From the NCBI GenBank assembly GCA_014706295.1, contig JACSVZ010000002.1:56815617-56879616 (forward strand): 64,000 nt of DNA, written 5' to 3'. Below the pieces are notes generated by a model. The model worked only from the letters and a program-made list of their open reading frames with translations, was not told where the DNA came from and did not search any database. Each line of letters starts with the position of its first letter. Positions within the stretch are counted from its first letter, which is position 1. Origin of the DNA: Lycocorax pyrrhopterus obiensis (taxonomy: Eukaryota > Chordata > Aves > Passeriformes > Paradisaeidae). A program made the position numbers and the translations under genes. Shown here one piece after another: positions 58,870 to 64,000 of the stretch.

Positions 58870-59160
58870 GGTCAGGTGGCCGCGTGGATCGGGTGGCTTG
58901 CAGAGGTCTGCCGGCCCATCTCCTCACTTCCCACATGCAGAGAACCATGCTCGCTCTGCCAGATCTGCTGTGTTGCTGGCGCGGTGTTTGCCGCCGCTTC
59001 CCGGCTCTGCTATGTGTTCACTGGCGTGGCGCAGCTCTGCCATGTGCTCGCTGCCATGTGCTCGCCGGCGCCGCACGCTGGCTGGCACCATGCCCCCTGT
59101 GGCCCCGCACGCTTCCCCCCTGCAGCGTCTGCCGCTGCACTCTCGCAGAGGGCAAACGGA
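58870..59160 (-). repeat. GC-rich imperfect repeats in proviral gag/leader region
   Basis: Recurrent words such as CTCTGCCATGTGCTCGCTGCC and CTCTGCTATGTGTTCACTGG alternate over about 290 bp. In one minus frame they give a degenerate H-x-S-E-H-x-A-E repeat. This is part of the defective provirus and not host sequence. Confidence 0.6.
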
Positions 59161-59171
59161 GAGGGAACACG

Positions 59172-59680
59172 CTACCAGGAAGGCCCCCCCCCCGGCTCCA
59201 GCCACTCGCCGCGACCCGGCTCCAGCTGATGCCACATGGCACGGGGCGGGGCAAGCTCTTCTACGATACCGGCCGGTTCCCCTCCAGGGTCAAATGGGTT
59301 GGGGGATGAGGGGCCATCTTCTGGTTCTTCTCCCACAGCCACAGACTTACGGTCGCTCGCTGGTAGCACAGAAGGGGTCAGCACAGCTGCCGTGGTGGCA
59401 CAAGTGTCTTTCTTTGTCCGGTCTCTGGGTGCCGCATGCGCTATGAGCACTTCGCACACTGTCCTCCACGGACACAAAAGCTTTGTCAGCGCTGCGTTGC
59501 CTTGCGCAACTTGGTCCCATAACTCCAACGAAAAGGCGGTGCTCAGGTTTAGCGCGGGCACTTTGGAAGCCGCCCAACGCACCATAATTTTAAGGGACTG
59601 GGGAGGCTTTCCATGTTTTTCAAGTAAATGAGACGTAAGTTCGAAAACGGCTATCCGATGAGGACTGTCCAGCCTCCGTG
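59172..59680 (-). pseudogene. gag-like (matrix-type) remnant
   Basis: Located just inside the 5' LTR, where gag is expected. A minus-strand frame from about 59680 through the Met at 59585 to 59172 shows an N-terminal helical block (LTSHLLEKHGKPPQSLK, then W-A and STAFSLELWD). This is reminiscent of the betaretrovirus-like gag matrix. A Pro/Ser/Gly/Glu-rich stretch and a stop follow. A neighbouring frame (about 59700-59810) carries a further helical piece separated by a frameshift and stop. Recognition is by style and position only. It is not intact. Confidence 0.5.
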
Positions 59681-59822
59681 TCCCCAGTGGCTCACCTACA
59701 GCTGCAGGGCTTGATTGCTGGCCAGCTTTCCTGCTTCTTTCAGCAGCTCTTCAAGCTCCACGGGCCTCACTGATGGAAGCGCAGTTAAGCGTGTAGTAAG
59801 CTCCTCACACGGGGCACCCGTT

Positions 59823-60218
59823 TGTCAGTGATTGAGGCATGGACCCAGACTGGCAGGGAATCTGAATCGTTTATTCAAAGAAATGAGCTGGTTTTATACA
59901 CTTTTTCAAGGCACAGTGTTTCCTTACATGGTAATTCTCACTACGTGACCTATCCCATGTTGCCACATCAGCAACACACTTTCTAAATGTCCTTCTATGG
60001 GATGATCACTCGCTGTTCACCTGTCCATCAGCTCCTGGCAGGCTCCTCTCTGTAGGGGTCTGCCGTGTGACACCTCCTCCCCCAGGGTCCGGTGGAGACA
60101 AACCTCTCTGTGCCGCCATGTGCTCCTTTGTGCTGCTATGTGCTTCTTTGTGCCGCCATGTGCCTCTGCAGGCAGGTCCTACAGCCTGCAACTCAACACC
60201 ATCCCATCTCTTCCCACA
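59823..60218 (-). repeat. proviral 5' LTR
   Basis: Partner of 56825-57220, 396 bp and about 96% identical. In minus sense it ends CTGACA. The sequence that follows (toward lower coordinates) does not give a clear tRNA match, so the primer-binding site is either very divergent or deleted. TATA and AATAAA motifs are conserved. Confidence 0.9.
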
Positions 60219-60224
60219 GAGCAG
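60219..60224. repeat. target-site duplication GAGCAG (right)
   Basis: Exact match to 56819-56824. Confidence 0.82.
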
Positions 60225-60592
60225 TGGCAGGTCAAATGGCAATATTAGAAGAACTACCTCTCTTTACATGTATATTTGCTTTTCCTAACATATTTAGCTT
60301 CTCACTTTCACTTTTTCCTTTTTATAAAGTAAATTTGTTTCAAAGAGTCTGTGTTACAGATGATAAATATTAATTTTACTATTTTAGCATTTGGAAAGTA
60401 CAGACATATGAAAATGACACTTGTGTGATGTGGATGCCATTTCCAATCTGAACCTGCAGTGAATCATTTTGATAAAGCATAATATCAGGTTTGGTAGAGA
60501 CTGAGGATAAAATTGTCTCTCAGCTATCTGCATGTGCATATCGGGAGATGGAAAGGGAAGAAACATAGCCCCTCAAAGAGAAATGAGGGGTG
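60225..60592. other. short unique spacer
   Basis: No gene or repeat supported. Confidence 0.45.
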
Positions 60593-61051
60593 TGTTTTGG
60601 GAGGTTTTGGGAGGACTGCTTGTGAGACTGGAACCATGCTGGAGAAGTTCCCTGAGAACTGTCTCCTGTGGGAAGGGACCCCATGGTCTCACAGGGGAAG
60701 GTCTCCTCTCCCTGTGTGGCAGAAGAAAACCTCAGGTGACGAACTGACCAAAACCCCCATGCCCTGTCTCCCTGCACTGTTGGGGAAGGAGGGAGGGGTT
60801 GGGGGAAGAAAAGGTGTTTTTAAGAGCTTATTTTACTTCTCATTATCCTCTTCTGATTTTGTTAGTAATGAACGCACTTTGTACCTCTAAGTTGAGCCTG
60901 TTCTGCCCTTGGAGTGTTTTCTTCCGGTCCTTATCTCAGCTCATGAATCCTTTGTTAATTTTTTTCTCTCCTCTACCCAGCTGTAGCAGGTGAGGATGAG
61001 TGAGTGACTTTCATGGGTGCGTGTACATTTGGCCAGTGTCAAACCATGACA
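60593..61051 (+). mobile_element. avian ERV LTR, 5'-truncated, plus strand
   Basis: Same family as 54457-55440. The shared text GGGAGGACTGC...TGTGAGA, GGAAGGGACCCCATGG, TGACGAACTGACCAAA and CTTATCTCAGCTCATGA aligns in order. This copy keeps the true 3' end (CAAACCATGACA at 61051), which the other lacks, but is missing the first half. AGTAATGAACGC near 60865 stands where the sister copy has its poly(A) signal AGTAATAAATTTCC, so the signal is mutated here. Confidence 0.87.
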
Positions 61052-64000
61052 GTATTCTGGGTAGTCATTCTAATTTCAAAGGCTGACTTTTTGCTCTGGG
61101 AGGGACTGAAGGGATATAGTATGTGTGGATGGGAGGTGGTGAATATTCCTGAAGGGGATTAATTTTCAGGTGACTTAGATGCTTTGATCCTTTCCATCTG
61201 CAGGCTGGCTTGTTTTAGCTTGCTAATGTAGGGATAGAAAATTCCCGCCTTCCTTTTATGTTTGGAAAATTGCGTATAGCCCACACATGACTGTAATTGG
61301 GGAGAGATTGTTCGTTCTTGCCTGCAGGAAGACATTTCTCTGTCTGCTGACACAGAGTTCCAGACTAGATAGAGGGAATGCAAGAAGAATGTTGATGGGA
61401 AGCAGGGCTGCACAACTCCTAAGCTACAACTCTTGAAGAAATTGACACTAATCGTCCAGAACAACATCATGTCTTCTGCAGGATGAGGGAAGTAAAATTG
61501 CTCAGTAGCACTCTAAGCCTCTGTGTCTCAGTGTATAATGTTGTGGTTGTCTGTAGTACTTGGTTACTGTGTAGAAACTTATAGTGAGTTTAGGAAAATT
61601 TTATTTATTGACAATCCACAATAGTTCACTCTCATGAACATGTTTTTCTTGTTTATTTCAACTTCAGACCTCTTAAATGTGGGCAGAAGGGATCATATAC
61701 ATTTGAGTGACCTGAAAATAGACAAGGGTCTGCTGACAGCAAATTTTATGCTCTGTTTCTCAACCAAGCGTCTTAAAGACTGTTAGGCTTGTTCTCTGTT
61801 GAACTTGTATTGCCCTGCCTCCTCTCAAGTTGCTCTTTTAAGTCAAGATATTCCAAAAGAATGAGGATTTTCTTTGCACTGTATTTTCTCAGAATTCTGC
61901 CTGGGTGCTTATTCTGCAGGTAAGATAGCAGTGGTCGGGTTACAAAGAGATTTAATCCCCTACCTCTTCCCCACCCCAGAAGACACTATGAAAATTTTTG
62001 TATGTCCACATGTGTCATTTGGAACTTTTTGTCTCTGTGAGAGTATATGACGCCCCAAGTGAAGATTTTATGTCTTAATTAAAAACTAGCAGCGCGTAAG
62101 TCAGAGTCCTGGCATAAGCTTATAGTGGTTTTTTTGTGGAATTTTGTCCAGTGTTGCTTCTACATTTAAAGATTTTAGGAGTTTGCTTTGAATTGGGATC
62201 ACTCTTTGATTATTTTAAAATCTCACAGAATTTTGTTCAGAAATGTGTTTGACAAAGGCCATGTTCTAGAATGAATAAGGGTAGTCTGTCCAGCTTTGAT
62301 TAGATGACTTATCTTGATGCTTTTGTGCTTTTAGTTTGTGGCTCATTCTAGCTGCTTTGGGATCCTAAGGAAAGAATACTAAGCACTCTTCTCACCCACC
62401 TCACAGAGGTCTTTTTAAAAGAAACTGGGGCCAGTTGAAACCTCCTGAACTCACAGTGATTGTCACCTGCTGGTAGCTGGGCGTCTGCTAGTAGGGGATT
62501 GCGTATTTGAGGTTAAATTTGAGTAAACCGAGTAAAGCATGGGAGTTTTTTTGTTTGAGAGATCTTGGGTGAAATAGTATTGTTAAAAAAATTAAAAGAA
62601 CTGGCAATTCTGCCATCTGCTACCATTTTTCAGGAGCAGTAAGTGGTTTCTAATAATTGAATTTCTTTCTTAACAAATGTCTCTTTAAAAAAAGAAGCTG
62701 ATGATTAAAGCAAGTTGAGTGAGTCAGAGAAAATGAACTGTGCAATACCTGTAAAAATGATTTTTTTTTTAAAATTTTGGGATCTGCGTTAGATGTTAGG
62801 ACTTATATGAGGACCTTTGGGGGACCTTGGAGGATAATTGTTTGTTGCTCTCTCTGTGGAAGTATTTGCTTCTAGCTTTAGATAGATCAGTCAGTGGTGA
62901 AGAGGAAGTCAGCATAGGTCATGATGCAAGTAAGCATTGCAGTAGATTATAAACTCTACAGGTTTATGCTGACTGGAATGCTTGGACATGATGGCATGAG
63001 TTGGACAACTGTAAGATTGAATTCCAGGTAATCTGATTCTGCTAGAAATTTTCACTTAGATGACCTTGTAGGATCACCTTGCTTTCCGGAGACTGAGCTC
63101 ACTGGAACACTGAGTTACATGAATGAAATCTTAATCTCACTTCAGGCAGCCTGATGTTTGGAGGATACTTCACATAAACCAAGAAGTCTGTATGGGATTC
63201 TCTCCTTTTCACAAAGCACATTCAGTCACAGAGAGACAGTTAAACATAGCCATCCTCCAAGAGGCAGAGTAATAGAAAGATAATAAATTTTCTGAAAAGT
63301 GTTACTATGACAAGACATATTATTTAGTCTGAAGACGTCTGTCTGTACTCACAGCACCTGCAAGCAGTAAGAGCAAAAAGGGCATCTGTATGTTGTGGTA
63401 CAGGAATTATACAATTAATAGCTTGTATGTATGTGCATGTTTTGCATGGAAAAGATTAATTTGTCATGGTTGAGTGAATAGAATATAGTAGTTCAGGTTG
63501 CTAAATTGCAGAGTTTGGTTTGGCTTAACTTTAAAGAATTTTATCACTTCCTCTAAGAAAAATACTTCATCCTTTATTTGCTTGCAAAATGCTGTTTCTT
63601 TGTTTAAAAATATCTGCATTGGTATTGATGTCTTACTACCTGTTCTATCAGCAGTAAATTTTGATTTCCAGAGTTCAAGTTGCTATCATGTATAAACACA
63701 GTATGCTTGTGACTGTATGGAAGATATTGTGGGGACAGGTTGGAGTCTTGGGCGCACATGGTGAGCTGTGGTGTGTTAGGTTGCTCAAAGTAGTGAAGGA
63801 ATAACTGGAAAGCAAAAAGGCAGACAATTAATTGCAGCTAGGAGAAGGTGACAGTTGCAGTCAGTATAATAACAGGCTGTTAATTGAACTTTACCTGAAG
63901 TGAAAACTGGTTTGAACAGTTGTCTGGCATTTTGCTTTCCTTTACACGTTTCTCCCTGTGCCACCACCTTTCCCTCTGCTCCCTGTAAAAACCTTCAGAT
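61052..64000. other. unique sequence, no gene seen
   Basis: AT-rich, probably intronic or intergenic. No supported exon or transposon. A short minus-strand frame at 61159-61470 is unrecognised. Confidence 0.5.

Larger units (their letters stand above)
56825..60218 (-). mobile_element. internally deleted ERVK-like provirus, minus strand
   Basis: Two direct 396-bp LTRs (59823-60218 as 5' LTR, 56825-57220 as 3' LTR, in minus sense) enclose about 2.6 kb and are bounded by 6-bp GAGCAG duplications. In minus order the interior contains gag-like broken frames (59172-59820), GC-rich imperfect repeats (58870-59160), an integrase-core remnant (58055-58186), a first purine tract (58029-58040) and the polypurine tract next to the 3' LTR (57221-57233). 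Protease, most of reverse transcriptase and env were not found. The provirus is defective. The family label comes from the duplication size and gag/integrase style, and is inference. Confidence 0.88.

Noticed and set aside
58898..59446. A 182-codon plus-strand frame
   Set aside because: It is antisense to the minus-strand gag-like region of the provirus and in GC-rich repeats.
1..64000. CRISPR arrays, operons, phage or plasmid features
   Set aside because: No spaced direct-repeat arrays, no ribosome-binding-site-led gene runs and no prokaryotic genes were seen. All signals are vertebrate.

Overview
The window looks like nuclear DNA from a bird, most likely a neoavian and possibly a songbird. 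It is AT-rich and has almost no long open reading frames. Its recognisable content is avian transposable elements: a CR1 LINE with the characteristic 3' octamer tail, a tRNA-Ile-derived SINE with a CR1-like tail, and many endogenous-retrovirus LTRs of bird types. No complete protein-coding gene can be read from the sequence alone. The organism call is inference from the repeat families.

Layout. 1-2.1 kb is unique sequence with two short tandem duplications. 2.1-10.5 kb is a dense transposon cluster: an LTR (2141-2719, minus), a 5'-truncated CR1 LINE (about 2928-4439, plus), an LTR (about 4922-6350, minus) split by a second LTR (4945-5768, minus) with a clean CCCAG target-site duplication, a solo LTR (6925-7922, plus) with GGTCA duplications, and a further LTR (about 9938-10480, plus) that keeps a probable tRNA-His primer-binding site. 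10.9-11.66 kb is a CpG island with a possible 32-codon first exon ending at a splice donor. About 11.7-30.3 kb is a long AT-rich stretch with no recognisable young transposon. It contains a 106-bp CpG-dense micro-island at 28.17 kb and a 32-bp tandem duplication.

30.3-42.7 kb is a second transposon-rich stretch: a CpG-rich LTR (30315-31278) with GGAGG flanks, an LTR (31771-32353) with CACAT flanks, an LTR (33760-34292) with AAATG flanks, one LTR inserted into another of the same family (36123-37915), the SINE (37962-38091), a perfect 2 x 87-bp duplication (39023-39196), an LTR (40497-40852) and a CR1 scrap (42685-42736). 45.2-46.2 kb is a second CpG island with a possible 17-codon first exon (45450-45499, plus).

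46.2-64 kb is probably intronic or intergenic. It holds two LTRs of one family (54457-55440 and 60593-61051, plus) on either side of an internally deleted provirus (56825-60218, minus). The provirus has paired 396-bp LTRs, GAGCAG target-site duplications, a polypurine tract, gag-like remnants and an integrase remnant.

The two CpG islands are the only good candidates for host gene starts. If the plus-strand first-exon readings are right, the sequence between and after them would be long introns, but no downstream exon was identified with confidence. No operon, CRISPR array, rRNA gene, functional tRNA gene or bacterial-type system is present. The most distinctive features are the nested LTRs, the mosaic provirus with repeated YY1-like motifs in its U3, and the isolated CpG-dense block at 28.17 kb.
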